This document shows positions 5,354 through 5,425 of a stretch of DNA of 5,425 bases, one piece after another. The DNA is from CAZHTS01 sp964535315 (GTDB lineage: Bacteria > Chloroflexota > Anaerolineae > Anaerolineales > Anaerolineaceae): positions 1 through 5,425 of the forward strand of contig CAZHTS010000147.1 in assembly GCA_964535315.1 (NCBI GenBank), given 5' to 3'. The position numbers were made by a program, and so were the translations under genes. The notes beneath the pieces were generated by a model, which worked only from the letters and a program-made list of their open reading frames with translations, did no database searches and had not been told where the DNA came from. The first letter of the stretch is position 1. Every line of letters starts with the position of its first letter.

Positions 5354-5425
5354 CGCGGTATCTCTGGTGTTTAACTGGAGGGTTCCGCGGCGATTGGCAG
5401 GCAGGTAAACGGGGCTTTCACCCTC
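5339..5425 (-). CDS. possible C-terminal end of a convergent gene (fragment)
   Basis: On the minus strand a frame is open from the right edge to a TGA at 5339-5341. It gives 28 residues with a mixed, protein-like composition (for example PVYLPANRRGTLQLNTRD) and a basic tail ending KKQP. It would converge on the peptidase gene, with its stop 7 bases beyond the peptidase stop. A 28-codon open frame in GC-rich DNA is easily due to chance, so this is tentative. No family can be named. No start of a rightward gene is visible in the same bases. Confidence 0.3.
   Translation of the reverse strand, partial: EGESPVYLPANRRGTLQLNTRDTAKKQP

Overview
The window looks like a stretch of chromosome from a GC-rich bacterium. 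A member of the Chloroflexota (Anaerolineae-like) is my best guess. This rests on the style of the DesK/NarL-type kinase phosphoacceptor region, the membrane-embedded M28 peptidase and the GC-rich coding with TATAAT-type promoters. It is an impression from family resemblance, not a measured placement. I see no rRNA, tRNA, CRISPR array, insertion sequence or phage gene.

Layout from left to right. Bases 2-187 (+) hold the last 61 codons of a WD40-repeat protein, at about 46% GC by hand count and clearly less GC-rich than what follows. Bases 188-347 are a non-coding gap between convergent genes, with one hairpin. Bases 348-2913 (-) form a compact operon read right to left: a six-TM sensor histidine kinase, an overlapping NarL/FixJ-type response regulator, and a class I SAM-dependent methyltransferase. 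Bases 2914-3073 are a divergent promoter region with a perfect consensus -10 for the operon, a second promoter for the rightward gene, and a small inverted repeat between them that could be an operator. Bases 3074-3943 (+) encode a polytopic membrane protein of unknown function, closed by a strong 13-bp-stem terminator. Bases 4084-5331 (+) encode an M28-family metallopeptidase with all metal-binding residues intact and two membrane hairpins in its sequence. Its own promoter lies directly upstream, and a weaker terminator overlaps its stop codon. The last 90 bases may hold the C-terminal end of a convergent gene.

How the genes may work together. The kinase has almost no extracytoplasmic domain, so it probably senses something in or at the membrane and phosphorylates the DNA-binding regulator encoded in overlap with it. 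The methyltransferase is cotranscribed and may be an output or accessory enzyme, but its substrate cannot be read from the sequence. The divergently transcribed membrane protein shares the promoter region and is a reasonable candidate target or signalling partner of the two-component system. The M28 peptidase is a separate transcription unit. I found no clear new defence or mobile system. The points most worth a second look are the M28 protein with membrane hairpins inside its catalytic fold, the kinase/regulator junction where a +1 slip at a C7 run would fuse the two proteins, and the divergent control region.
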